A program made the translations under genes and the position numbers. The notes beneath the pieces are model-generated. The model did not search any database and was not told the DNA's origin. It was given only the letters and a program-made list of their open reading frames with translations. Source: Bacillus sp. NEB1478 (lineage in GTDB: Bacteria; Bacillota; Bacilli; Bacillales; Fictibacillaceae). Taken from it: a stretch of DNA of 64,000 nt. The stretch spans positions 62,001 to 126,000 of the forward strand of contig NZ_CP134049.1 in the NCBI RefSeq assembly GCF_031582965.1, written 5' to 3'. This document shows, one piece after another, positions 24,816-33,551 of the stretch (its first letter is position 1; each line of letters begins with the position of its first letter).

Positions 24816-24861
24816 AAACAACAATCTTTTAGAAATAAGTATTTTTAAAAGATTGTCGTTT
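24816..24861. repeat. Long inverted repeat resembling joined MITE ends
   Basis: AAACAACAATCTTTTAGAAA and TTTTTAAAAGATTGTCGTTT are inverted copies (17 of 20 positions) around a 6-base centre. Both arms match the inner part of the terminal repeats of the MITE-like elements (ACAATCTTTTAGAAA). It may be a solo footprint of that element or an independent hairpin. Confidence 0.6.
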
Positions 24862-24883
24862 GTCCTATCTTTCAGTAGGGAAC
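24858..24883 (+). promoter_or_regulatory. Sigma-B-like promoter of katE
   Basis: GTTTGT (24858-24863), a 14-bp spacer and GGGAAC (24878-24883) agree with the sigma-B consensus GTTTAA-N12-15-GGGWAW at most positions. The start codon is 47 bases downstream. B. subtilis katE is sigma-B dependent, which supports the call. Confidence 0.6.
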
Positions 24884-24930
24884 GGTATAAGAGGTATATA
24901 TTGCATACAACCTACAAGGAGGAAGATGGA

Positions 24931-26976
24931 ATGGCCGAAAAACACAATGCAGACGGAAATCGTAAAGATGAACAGCTGGAGCAATTTCGTGCAGAGGATG
25001 CAGGAAAAAAACTGACGACAAATCAAGGACTTAAAGTTTCTGAAGATGAGTTCTCCTTAAAAGCCGGTGAACGTGGACCAACATTGATGGAAGACTTCCA
25101 CTTTCGCGAAAAAATGACACACTTTGATCATGAGCGTATTCCAGAGCGGATCGTGCATGCAAGAGGATTTGCAGCTCATGGAGAGTTTGAATTATATGAG
25201 AGTTTAAAAGACTTTACGAAAGCGAACTTTCTGCAGGATACTTCTAAAAAGACTCCTACATTTGTACGTTTCTCAACGGTCGCAGGTTCTAGAGGGTCTG
25301 CTGAAACCGTACGTGATGCTCGCGGTTTTGCGACAAAGTTTTATACGGACGAGGGTAACTACGATCTAGTAGGGAACAACATCCCCGTTTTTTTTATACA
25401 AGATGCGATTAAGTTTCCAGATTTAGTTCACGCACTTAAACCAGAGCCGCATAATGAAATGCCGCAAGCCGCAAGTGCCCATGATACGTTTTGGGATTTC
25501 GTAGCAAACAATCAGGAATCAGCACATATGGTTATGTGGGCGATGTCAGATCGGGCCATTCCAAGAAGTTTCCGCATGATGGAAGGTTTTGGCGTTCATA
25601 CATTCCGTCTTGTTAACGACGAAGGCAAAGCTCATTTTGTTAAGTTTCATTGGAAGCCAGTCCTAGGCACACATTCATTAGTATGGGATGAAGCGCAAAA
25701 AATTTCAGGTAAAGACCCTGATTTTCACCGTCGGGATTTATGGGAATCCATTGATAAAGGTGATTATCCTGAATATGAATTAGGTCTTCAGCTGATTCCA
25801 GAAGAAGATGAATTTAAATTTGATTTTGATATTCTGGACCCCACGAAACTCTGGCCAGAAGAAGATGTACCGGTAAAGATTGTTGGGAAGATGACATTGA
25901 ATCGCAATGTAGATAACGTTTTTGCCGAAACAGAGCAAGTAGCATTCCATCCTGGACATGTCGTGCCAGGAATTGATTTTTCGAATGATCCGTTACTGCA
26001 AGGACGTTTATTTTCATACACTGACACACAGCTATCACGACTCGGCGGCCCTAATTTCCATGAACTGCCGATCAACCGACCTGTTTGTCCGTTCCATAAT
26101 AATCAGCGTGATGGCATCTCTCGTCAAACCATTAATAAAGGTCAAGTGAGCTATCATAAAAATTCTCTCGCAGCTAATACTCCTGCCCCTGCATCAGAGG
26201 AAGAAGGCGGATATGTACACTATCAAGAAAAAGTAGAAGGGAGAAAAGTGCGCAGCAGAAGTGAAAGCTTTAAAGACCATTTCTCCCAAGCTACCCTTTT
26301 TTGGAACAGTATGAGCGAGCCTGAGAAGCAGCATTTAAAGGATGCATTCAGCTTTGAATTAGGAAAAGTTAAAAGCAAATCAGTTCAGCAGCAAGTTGTG
26401 GACATGTTTGAAAACGTGAGCTTAGAATTAGCTGCAGCGTTTGCAGAAGCAATCGATGCAACTCCGCCTAAAGGTCTGGGATCTAATGTTGAGAAATCTT
26501 CTCCAGCTCTTAGCCAATTAAACACAGTGAAAAAACCGAATACGCGCAAAGTCGGTATCATTGTCGGGCACAATGTTGATGGAGAAGCTGCGGTTGTCTT
26601 GAATGCGTTGAAAAATGAAGGAATTCAGGCTGAGCTGATCAGCGACAAGCTAGGAAAAAGAGAGAGCTCAGATGGTAATGAGCATGAAGTGATGCATACG
26701 TTTCTTACCGCTTCATCTGTTCTCTTTGACGCTATCTATTTAATTGGTGATAGCGATGTGAATAACAAGTTCAAACAAGACGCTTTATATTTTGTGAATG
26801 AAGCTTATTCACACTATAAGCCAATCGGCGGCACACACGAAGGATCAGTATGGCTGAAAGAAGAAGGGTTAGTTGATCAACCGGGAGTTGTGAGTGGTGA
26901 CGATATGAAACAATTCGCCAAAGATTTTGCTGAAGCAATTTCAGAACACCGTCACTGGGATCGACAAATAAATTAA
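24931..26976 (+). CDS. katE: Large-subunit catalase (KatE/HPII type)
   Basis: 681 residues from ATG 24931, set by AAGGAGG. A longer in-frame start is rejected because it runs through the promoter. The catalase core shows [16 protein letters not shown] with catalytic His76, an [16 protein letters not shown] segment, and the heme-tyrosine region [14 protein letters not shown]. The C-terminal ~135 residues form the flavodoxin/class-I glutaminase-like domain of large catalases ([12 protein letters not shown] onward). It decomposes hydrogen peroxide in the cytosol. The upstream sigma-B-like promoter suggests general-stress control. A MITE-like element sits directly on its stop codon, so the native terminator region has been displaced. 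Confidence 0.93.
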   Translation: MAEKHNADGNRKDEQLEQFRAEDAGKKLTTNQGLKVSEDEFSLKAGERGPTLMEDFHFREKMTHFDHERIPERIVHARGFAAHGEFELYESLKDFTKANFLQDTSKKTPTFVRFSTVAGSRGSAETVRDARGFATKFYTDEGNYDLVGNNIPVFFIQDAIKFPDLVHALKPEPHNEMPQAASAHDTFWDFVANNQESAHMVMWAMSDRAIPRSFRMMEGFGVHTFRLVNDEGKAHFVKFHWKPVLGTHSLVWDEAQKISGKDPDFHRRDLWESIDKGDYPEYELGLQLIPEEDEFKFDFDILDPTKLWPEEDVPVKIVGKMTLNRNVDNVFAETEQVAFHPGHVVPGIDFSNDPLLQGRLFSYTDTQLSRLGGPNFHELPINRPVCPFHNNQRDGISRQTINKGQVSYHKNSLAANTPAPASEEEGGYVHYQEKVEGRKVRSRSESFKDHFSQATLFWNSMSEPEKQHLKDAFSFELGKVKSKSVQQQVVDMFENVSLELAAAFAEAIDATPPKGLGSNVEKSSPALSQLNTVKKPNTRKVGIIVGHNVDGEAAVVLNALKNEGIQAELISDKLGKRESSDGNEHEVMHTFLTASSVLFDAIYLIGDSDVNNKFKQDALYFVNEAYSHYKPIGGTHEGSVWLKEEGLVDQPGVVSGDDMKQFAKDFAEAISEHRHWDRQIN

Positions 26977-26979
26977 TAA

Positions 26980-27385
26980 GGCTGTTTTCGTAAACTTTGT
27001 TGCTTTTGAAAGAGGTTAATTTCCGTTGCAGTGGCTCGCTTTCCGCGGGGCGGGCGGTGAGCCACATTCGTACGTTTCACTTTTAAGTGTCTCACCTGTC
27101 TAGCTGCAGCGGCTAGCCCCTCGAGGTCAAAAGTGAAAGTGTCCTGAAGGCAAAAAGCGCCTTCTTAGCCCCTTTCCTTTTGCTTGTCGGGGCTGAACAA
27201 GCCGCTTCCGCTTTTCGGACTGTCCCACACGTACCGCAGGACAAGGAAAGCTTCAACAGCGTTACATCGCACGAAGAAAATGCGATTTTTCATTTTCGAG
27301 GAGTCTCACCCTTCCACTCCAATTAACTATTCAATGAAGAACTTTTAAAAATCTCTCTGTAGCAACAATCTTTTAGAAAAGAGCC
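26980..27385. mobile_element. MITE-like element, long copy (406 bp) with 8-bp target duplication
   Basis: The element starts GGCTGTTTTCGTAAACTTTG then TTGCTTTTGAAAG and ends GTAGCAACAATCTTTTAG then AAAAGAGCC, an inverted repeat of about 28 bp. It is flanked on both sides by ATTAATAA (26972-26979 and 27386-27393), and the left copy contains the catalase stop codon. The interior is the reverse of the copy at 15159. No transposase or ribosome-binding-site-supported frame is inside, so movement would need a transposase in trans. Confidence 0.88.
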
Positions 27386-27483
27386 ATTAATAAAAGGAAA
27401 ATGAAGAAGGTCTGGTTCAAAAGTTATTAAAACTTTCGAATCGGATCTTTTTATTTGCTTTGGAATATGGTAAAAGTGCTTTA

Positions 27484-27540
27484 TGTGGTGAAGTTACAGA
27501 AATATGTGGATTCATTATGGTTTTATATGGAATCGTGTAA
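27484..27540 (-). repeat. 21-bp periodic intergenic array B
   Basis: TGTGG/TATGG marks recur at TGG 27486, 27507 and 27528, exactly 21 apart, on units such as ATATGTGGATTCATTATGG. Read on the minus strand the core is CCACAT, as in the other arrays. Confidence 0.65.
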
Positions 27541-27586
27541 CAGATTTAAGGACACGTACCGTAATACTGCCCAGAATCAAAAATAA

Positions 27587-27612
27587 AAAGCCCCTTGCAG
27601 CCAAGGGGCTTT
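27587..27612 (-). terminator. Terminator of the acyltransferase gene
   Basis: AAAGCCCCTTG and CAAGGGGCTTT form an 11-bp stem; the T run lies on the minus-strand 3' side. Confidence 0.9.
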
Positions 27613-27614
27613 CA

Positions 27615-29495
27615 TTATTTCATCGCCTTATTAATAAGGTTTGTGAGGGCATCTTTCCCTCTTGAACCTAAGTGGACTCCGTCAGAACCGAAGTATTCTG
27701 GATGTTTAATTGATTCACTATGCCAATCTACGAGTGTAATATTGTCTTTTTTTTTTGTTTTTTCAAGCAATAACGTATTTACTTTGCTTTCCCATGATCT
27801 TGGAACGCGTGTATTCACTAAATAAATATCGGCTTTTGAAAAATTGTTCAGCAGAGTATTCAATTGGTCTTCCGTAAAGTATCCGTTTGTTCCCAATTCA
27901 ATAATGACAGCTTTATTCGGCTGATTAAAATTAGCGTAATCTGGTGCGAATTGTAAGGCTTCAGAAAGCTGTCTGCCGACTTTTCCATCAATAGTGATCT
28001 TAGTGTGTGTTTTCTGTAATCTCGATGCAATATCAAGCATTACAGAGTCTCCAATGGCCAATACGTTGTTATAAGTCTTCGCAGGTGCTGTTGCACCACC
28101 TTCTGGACCTTTATTATTGACCTCAGATTTGTTTTTAGCGTCATGTTCTTTAATTTGATCTATGATCTTGTCATCCTCATTATCTTTAGTTGAAGAAGAA
28201 GAATGGGAATTGTCTGTTTCATTATTTTTTACAGACTGCTGGCTACTGCTTATTTTTATTTGAGTAGGATGTGTACTGGCTGCTTCGCTTTGACTTTTGC
28301 CGTCGATAACGCCTGTTATACCTCCAATGAAAACTATTAGAGCAGGGAGGGAAACAACCGTTGCAGGAAGACTGTTTATGTGATTAATAGAAAAGTATTT
28401 TTGGAAAAATCCTTTAAAGCCGTGTTTACGAATAGGTGTTTCGATAAACCGATAGGAAAGATCTGCAATTATAAACGTCAAGGCTAGTTGCAGTCCGACT
28501 CGCCAGTATACGGGATTCCCGATTTCTTGAACAGGTGTGCTTAGCACGATAACGGGATAGTGCCACAAATAAATTCCATATGAACGAGTACCGATCCAAT
28601 TTAGCGGTTTTTTGCCAAGCAGGACGCCTAAGTAACTGCTGGGATGACAAATACATGCGATTAGGACGGCTGCGTTTAAACAGAACAACAGCATGCCGCC
28701 TTTATAAATAAATGGCTGGAACTCGTCAAAATAGGAGACAGATATTATAAAAAGTGCAAAAGATAAAATGCTGAGCCCATTTAAAAAACTTCTAGTACTG
28801 AAAGGCAATTCTTTCGTAGAGAGCCGTTTCATCGGCCATAGAAGAGCGAGCCAGCACCCTATCATGAGTTCGAATGAGCGTGTATCTGTTCCATAGTATA
28901 CACGGCTGGGATCTGCTCCAGGCTGATATAAAGTACTCATGAGCCAGGCAGAAGCAAGTATGGCAGCGAAAACGAATATAGAAAAACGGCCTCTTCGTTT
29001 AAATAGGCGAAGCCCGGTAATGAGCACGATCGGCCATAGGATATAAAATTGTTCTTCAATCGCTAAAGACCATAAATTTTTAATAGGTGACGGTGAACCA
29101 AAACTATCAAAATAAGATACGTCATGAAAGATATACCACCAGTTCGTTATATAAAAAAAGGCTGATATAGCATCACCGCGAACAGTGCTGAGCAGCTCAC
29201 GGTTAAAAAGCACGACCCAGATGACGGTGGCGATAATCATGATAAAGGAAGCGGGTAATAAACGGCGTATGCGGCCCATCCAGAAATCCCGCGGATCTAA
29301 TGTGATTTCGTTTCCTTTTAACGGAAGTATTATCGATGTAATTAAATAGCCGGATAATACAAAAAAGAAGTCCACACCAAGAAATCCACCTGAAGCCCAG
29401 CTGAAATTAAAATGGTATGCGATTACGGAGAGCACTGCAAATGCCCGCAGTCCATCTAATCCAGGTATGTAACGAAGACCTGACTTTCCTGACAT
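27615..29495 (-). CDS. Acyltransferase-3/SGNH fusion (OatA/YrhL-like)
   Basis: 626 residues. The N-terminal membrane acyltransferase (about 1-380) opens with YIPGLDGLRAFAVLSVIAYH, contains FFVLSGYLITS, and spans about 10-11 helices. A low-complexity Ser/Asn/Asp-rich linker (about 400-465) leads to an extracytoplasmic SGNH domain: block I AIGDSVMLDIA, block III ELGTNGYF and block V DGVHLGSRG with the catalytic Asp/His. The architecture is that of OatA (peptidoglycan O-acetyltransferase) and B. subtilis YrhL. It moves acetyl groups across the membrane onto a cell-surface glycan. GGAGG precedes the ATG. The exact acceptor is not decided. Confidence 0.9.
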   Translation of the reverse strand: MSGKSGLRYIPGLDGLRAFAVLSVIAYHFNFSWASGGFLGVDFFFVLSGYLITSIILPLKGNEITLDPRDFWMGRIRRLLPASFIMIIATVIWVVLFNRELLSTVRGDAISAFFYITNWWYIFHDVSYFDSFGSPSPIKNLWSLAIEEQFYILWPIVLITGLRLFKRRGRFSIFVFAAILASAWLMSTLYQPGADPSRVYYGTDTRSFELMIGCWLALLWPMKRLSTKELPFSTRSFLNGLSILSFALFIISVSYFDEFQPFIYKGGMLLFCLNAAVLIACICHPSSYLGVLLGKKPLNWIGTRSYGIYLWHYPVIVLSTPVQEIGNPVYWRVGLQLALTFIIADLSYRFIETPIRKHGFKGFFQKYFSINHINSLPATVVSLPALIVFIGGITGVIDGKSQSEAASTHPTQIKISSSQQSVKNNETDNSHSSSSTKDNEDDKIIDQIKEHDAKNKSEVNNKGPEGGATAPAKTYNNVLAIGDSVMLDIASRLQKTHTKITIDGKVGRQLSEALQFAPDYANFNQPNKAVIIELGTNGYFTEDQLNTLLNNFSKADIYLVNTRVPRSWESKVNTLLLEKTKKKDNITLVDWHSESIKHPEYFGSDGVHLGSRGKDALTNLINKAMK

Positions 29496-29769
29496 ACAAA
29501 TTCCTCCAATAGTCTATGCGATTCCCGGTTAGTAAAATGTTCTATTTTAGGAATAAACTTTTTACTTTCTCTTATATACCTATTCACTATAAAGAACTAG
29601 ATTCTATGCAAGCAAGGAGAAAATAAAAATTTATTAAAAAAGTAATTTTAGTTCCAATTTTCGGTATAATGTTCCAACTATAGTAGTCGTCATCGACACC
29701 ACTTTTGTCACACATATTTACACTTTCAAAAGAAATAATCCATCCGACCTATAAGCGGGAAAAATAAAA

Positions 29770-29989
29770 GGCTGTTTTCGTATTCATTGTTGCTTTTGAA
29801 AGTATTTGATTTCCGTTCCAGGTTGCTCGCTTTCCGCGGGGCAAGCGGTGAGCCACATTCGGACGTTTCACGTTAAGTGTCTCACCTGCCCGCCTGTCCC
29901 GCAGGAGTCTCGCACCTTCCACTCCAATCAACCATCTAAGAAGACAATAAAAAAGAGATTTGAAAGCAACAATCTTTTAGAAAACAGCC
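29770..29989. mobile_element. MITE-like element, short copy (220 bp) with 8-bp target duplication
   Basis: The ends are GGCTGTTTTCGTATTCATTG then TTGC and GCAACAATCTTTTAGAAAAC then AGCC. Both flanks are AAATAAAA (29762-29769 and 29990-29997). Compared with the long copy at 26980, about 186 internal bases between GTCTCACCTG and GAGTCTC are missing. The insertion lies in the U-tract side of the ribokinase terminator. Sequence 29496-29761 upstream of it shows nothing else. Confidence 0.88.
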
Positions 29990-29993
29990 AAAT

Positions 29994-30021
29994 AAAAAGA
30001 CCGAATGGAGTTTTCGGTCTT
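29994..30021 (-). terminator. Terminator of the fucP-rbsK operon
   Basis: AAGACCGAA and TTCGGTCTT form the stem; on the minus strand TTTTTATTT follows and overlaps the MITE target duplication. Confidence 0.85.
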
Positions 30022-30035
30022 AAAGGCAAAGAATA

Positions 30036-30953
30036 TTATTTTACTTTAGTAAAAGATTCTGTTTGTTCTAAAGTTGGATAGGAGGTTTGCGTTCCGCGTT
30101 TTGTTACACTAAGTGCAGCGAATGCTGTTGCCATTTTCATCGCTTGAAGCACATCTCCATCTTGTACGTAGTAATGTGAGAAGCAGCCGATAAATGCGTC
30201 TCCTGCGCCAGTCGTATCAATTGCATCTACCTTATGTGAAGAAACTGTTTGTACATGATCTTTGGTTACCCACATCACGCCTCGGCTGCCCATCGTGACG
30301 ATTACGTTTTTTACTCCTTGTTCTACGAGTTTTAAGGCAGCTGTTTGAATTTGCTCTTCGTTTTCAACGGGCATTTCTGTTAATGTTTCTAATTCACTTT
30401 CGTTCGGAATGAAGAAATCGCATCTGCGAACGTATTCAAAATCTAATTCTTTTGAAGCGGGAGCGGGATTCATTATCACTGGAATGCCGTGTTCATTTCC
30501 AAATTCAATGGCTCGATAGATCGTTGGAAGCGGAATTTCAAGCTGAAGTACAATCAATGAGCATTTCTTTAGTTTTTCTGCTGCTCGGTCGACATCTTCA
30601 GGAGACAAGTGCTTGTTAGCTCCCTTAATGATCAGAATACGGTTTTTGGATTCTGGGTCAACAAAGATTGGCGCAACTCCACTCGATGTACCTGGAACTT
30701 TGTTCGTGAACTCTGTATCTATTCCGAAATTTTTCAAATTTTGGATTGTGTTATCAGCGAACAAATCATCGCCGACTTTTGTTACCATCATAACTTTTGA
30801 ACCTAGCTTAGCAGCTGCTACTGCCTGGTTGGCCCCTTTTCCGCCACAGCCAATTTCAAAGTCAGGTGCCTCTAATGTTTCACCTTCTTTAGGCATTTTA
30901 TCAATATATGAAATAAGATCTACCATATTAGAACCTACAATTGCGATATCCAT
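30036..30953 (-). CDS. rbsK: Ribokinase
   Basis: 305 residues of the PfkB/ribokinase family. The N-terminal sugar-binding strand is AIVGSNMVDLISY, GGKGANQAVAAAKLG (37-51) is the first PfkB signature, and DTTGAGDAFIG near 250 is the second, with catalytic Asp and the anion hole. It phosphorylates a pentose, normally ribose, at O5. GGAGG precedes the ATG and the gene starts 12 bases after the DUF4432 stop. The operon partners (FucP-type symporter, mutarotase-like protein, LacI regulator) support a free-sugar uptake and phosphorylation route; the substrate may be ribose or another aldose. Confidence 0.9.
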   Translation of the reverse strand: MDIAIVGSNMVDLISYIDKMPKEGETLEAPDFEIGCGGKGANQAVAAAKLGSKVMMVTKVGDDLFADNTIQNLKNFGIDTEFTNKVPGTSSGVAPIFVDPESKNRILIIKGANKHLSPEDVDRAAEKLKKCSLIVLQLEIPLPTIYRAIEFGNEHGIPVIMNPAPASKELDFEYVRRCDFFIPNESELETLTEMPVENEEQIQTAALKLVEQGVKNVIVTMGSRGVMWVTKDHVQTVSSHKVDAIDTTGAGDAFIGCFSHYYVQDGDVLQAMKMATAFAALSVTKRGTQTSYPTLEQTESFTKVK

Positions 30954-30965
30954 GCTGCTTCCTCC

Positions 30966-31979
30966 TTATTTCTTACCCGTTACTACTGTAAATGATCTTT
31001 TTTCACCTGGTTTTAATGTTATCAGTGTATCAGTTTTCTTAGCTGCCAGAAATCCTTCTGGACGGCACGTTGCCGGAAGTACAAACGCTGCAACCTGCTG
31101 ATCTGGATTGTGAAGAATCCATCTTGTTGCATAATTCAACTCTGCTGTTGAAAAGCTTGTGAAAAATGCAGTTCCGTCCGGTGAAGTGATTTCAAATTCG
31201 GCTTGCTCGCCATATTGGTTAAGTTTATCGGCAAAGAAGACAATTTCAGGATCATACATTTCAGGCTGATCCAGTTTTTCAAGGCTGGCTTCACCGTTAC
31301 GAAGGGCGGAATTGTATGACAGCCATTTTTCAGTAGGATTCACATGTTCTGGAATCGATTCCCTAAGCGCAAAAGCATCAACCGGTATATTTTGTTTGAA
31401 TTCACCTTGATCTAAATAAGCATAATTTGTATGACACATATATTGAAGCGGCATATTGGTTGCAGCAAGATTTTCTACTTCCATATTCATTTCAATGTAT
31501 GTTTCCTTGGCATACATCTTAACGCTTGGTTTTGCCATGTAATGATGCCCAAATCCCATAACATATTCAGTAGATCCGCAAATCTTTACATGGTCATTTG
31601 CAACTTCCAGCCAAGCATGATCCATATCCGCACATGGCATTTCACCATGCAGGGGATGATCATCTTTGGGTGCTGGGCAGCCATTGCGAATTAAGCCTGA
31701 ATGGAATGCGAAACAACCGTACGTACCGGTTATATCATCTGCCTTCTTAGGCTCCTGGAACATATTTTTCATTTTTAAATCGACTTGATCGAATTCAAGA
31801 TCCCAAATCATTTGACCATAATAGGGAAGCACTGTCATTTTACCGCGTGAGTTCAAGAGTTCAATAGCTTCAATCCCAGATGAGTATTTAAACAAGGTAA
31901 TGGAAAAATCATCGTTGCTGAAAATTACATTTTTGTTGTCTTTGAAAAAATCACGCTGTAATTTTATAGTTCCGGTCAT
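30966..31979 (-). CDS. DUF4432 / aldose-epimerase-like protein
   Basis: 337 residues from ATG 31979, chosen for AAAGGATG upstream. It has the galactose-mutarotase-like beta-sandwich pattern: VLPYYGQMIWDLEF, then GCFAFHSGLIRNGCPAPKDD, PLHGEMPCADMDHAW with His residues, and GFGHHYMAKP. The DUF4432 family is thought to interconvert sugar anomers or epimers but has little biochemistry. It lies between fucP and rbsK, so it probably supplies the sugar form used by the kinase. A hairpin with a T tract separates it from fucP, which may set relative expression. Confidence 0.75.
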   Translation of the reverse strand: MTGTIKLQRDFFKDNKNVIFSNDDFSITLFKYSSGIEAIELLNSRGKMTVLPYYGQMIWDLEFDQVDLKMKNMFQEPKKADDITGTYGCFAFHSGLIRNGCPAPKDDHPLHGEMPCADMDHAWLEVANDHVKICGSTEYVMGFGHHYMAKPSVKMYAKETYIEMNMEVENLAATNMPLQYMCHTNYAYLDQGEFKQNIPVDAFALRESIPEHVNPTEKWLSYNSALRNGEASLEKLDQPEMYDPEIVFFADKLNQYGEQAEFEITSPDGTAFFTSFSTAELNYATRWILHNPDQQVAAFVLPATCRPEGFLAAKKTDTLITLKPGEKRSFTVVTGKK

Positions 31980-32007
31980 ATGAAGCATCCTTTCTGCATG
32001 AACAAAA

Positions 32008-32041
32008 GGGCAGTACAATGGATGTTAATCTTGCACTGCCC
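32008..32041 (-). terminator. Hairpin between fucP and the DUF4432 gene
   Basis: GGGCAGT pairs with ACTGCCC across about 20 bases and is followed on the minus strand by TTTTGTT. It may be a partial terminator inside the operon. Confidence 0.5.
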
Positions 32042-32060
32042 AAATGATCTTTATCATTAT

Positions 32061-33401
32061 TTATTGAGCTTTTAAATTTGTAGCTTCTGGAACTGATTCT
32101 TTAACACTTTGCTGATTTTTCATTTCGTTATAGAAGTAGTAAGCAATATAAATGAAACATGCTGCAGGTACGATAAACGCTGTTTGCAATGATCCGAGCA
32201 TGTCCGAAACGACACCGTGGATAGCAGGAACGACTGCACCGCCAATGATTGCCATTACGAGTATGGCACCAGCCATCTCTGTATATTTTTTGTCTTTAAT
32301 TACTTCGAGTGTTTCTGCATAAATCGTCGGCCAGCAAGGTCCCATCAATACACTTACAGCTATGGCCCCGTACACCGCTGTCATATTTGGTACAAAGGAA
32401 ACGTAGAACAATAGCAAAGCGCCGATAACCGAATATAAGAATAATACTTTAGACGGTGAGAACCGGGTCATCAAGAAATTGGCTATGAACTTACCAGCGA
32501 AATAAGCAATAAAACTGTAAATCATAAAGTTCGATGCATTACGTTCGTTAAGTGTAGAATCCAAGTTCAGTGCAAGACGAATCGTAAAGGACCAGACTGT
32601 AACTTGCAATCCAACATATAAGAACTGAGCAATAATTCCTTTACGGTAACGTTTGTTGGAACCAAGGTGATGCAATGTTTCTTTTATACTCGGTGATTCT
32701 TGTTCCCCTGCGCTATTTGTCGGTTTACATGCAGGGAACTTCGTAATGATAAATAAAATAAGAACTACGATGAGTACGAAAATCATGTATTTATATGGCT
32801 GTAGAGTATGCTGCAGCATCTCCAGTCCGAATGCTTTTGCCTCTGCAGGGGACATGTTCGCCATCTGTGCCTCTAAGTTAGCCCCTTCTTGGAAAACAAG
32901 GTATTTCCCTAAAAGAATTCCTGCGATTGCTCCGATCGGGTGGAATGTTTGACTGATATTTAACCGGAGAATCGAAAATTTACGCGGTCCGATCATGGAA
33001 CTGTACGTATTAGCAGCAGTCTCCAGAAATCCTAAGCCGATTGCAATTGAGAACAACGCGAACAAAAACATGGTATACGTTGCAATGTGCGAAGCTGGGA
33101 AAAATAGAGCACAGCCTGCGATATAAAAAATTAATCCGATAATGATCCCTAATTTGTAGGTGGTCTTTTTTATTATGATTGAAGCAGGAATCGCAATTAG
33201 AAAATATCCGCCGTAGAACGCACTTTGGACTAAAGCGCTCGCAAAATCACTTAGTTCAAATACATGTTTGAATTGTGTGATAAGAATATCATTTAAGCTT
33301 GCTGCTGCAGCCCATAAAGGGAATAGAAAGGATAGTAAAATGAACTGGAAGATAGGGGTTTTGTTCAAATATCCATCAGGCAATTGGATCAGGTTTTTCA
33401 T
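32061..33401 (-). CDS. fucP: FucP-type sugar:H+ symporter
   Basis: 446 residues from ATG 33401 (AAAGGAG nine bases upstream; an earlier ATG abuts it). Twelve helices of the FHS branch of MFS are visible. The typical start is FQFILLSFLFPLWAAAASLN, with DILITQFKHVF next and a later LNISQTFHPIGAIAGILLGK stretch. The family imports L-fucose and related sugars such as arabinose or galactose with protons. It is the first gene of the sugar operon with the DUF4432 and ribokinase genes, under a LacI operator and a cre site. No fucose isomerase is present, so the substrate may not be fucose. Confidence 0.85.
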   Translation of the reverse strand: MKNLIQLPDGYLNKTPIFQFILLSFLFPLWAAAASLNDILITQFKHVFELSDFASALVQSAFYGGYFLIAIPASIIIKKTTYKLGIIIGLIFYIAGCALFFPASHIATYTMFLFALFSIAIGLGFLETAANTYSSMIGPRKFSILRLNISQTFHPIGAIAGILLGKYLVFQEGANLEAQMANMSPAEAKAFGLEMLQHTLQPYKYMIFVLIVVLILFIITKFPACKPTNSAGEQESPSIKETLHHLGSNKRYRKGIIAQFLYVGLQVTVWSFTIRLALNLDSTLNERNASNFMIYSFIAYFAGKFIANFLMTRFSPSKVLFLYSVIGALLLFYVSFVPNMTAVYGAIAVSVLMGPCWPTIYAETLEVIKDKKYTEMAGAILVMAIIGGAVVPAIHGVVSDMLGSLQTAFIVPAACFIYIAYYFYNEMKNQQSVKESVPEATNLKAQ

Positions 33402-33427
33402 AGTAGACATCTCCTTTATTCTCGTTA

Positions 33428-33441
33428 GTTAAGCGCTTTCA
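33428..33441 (-). promoter_or_regulatory. cre site before fucP
   Basis: On the minus strand TGAAAGCGCTTAAC matches TGWAANCGNTNWCA except for the last two bases. It lies 26 bases upstream of the start codon. Confidence 0.6.
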
Positions 33442-33513
33442 AAAATGTTTTTATATGGATTGAATAGTAAATCCTGACATAGTAAATTTATTAGAATTCT
33501 GAATATTAAAAAA

Positions 33514-33527
33514 TGTAAACGTTTAGA
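33514..33527. promoter_or_regulatory. LacI-type operator upstream of fucP
   Basis: ATGTAAACGTTTAG contains the palindrome TAAACGTTTA (33516-33525). The same 17-base stretch AAATGTAAACGTTTAGA occurs before the lacI gene, indicating a shared operator. Confidence 0.7.
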
Positions 33528-33551
33528 AAAATTGACAGTTGCTTGCAGGCA

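Noticed and set aside
29806..30081. Open frame crossing the element at 29770 into the rbsK terminator
   Set aside because: It spans a transposable repeat and the 3' end of rbsK on the opposite strand; no start signal.
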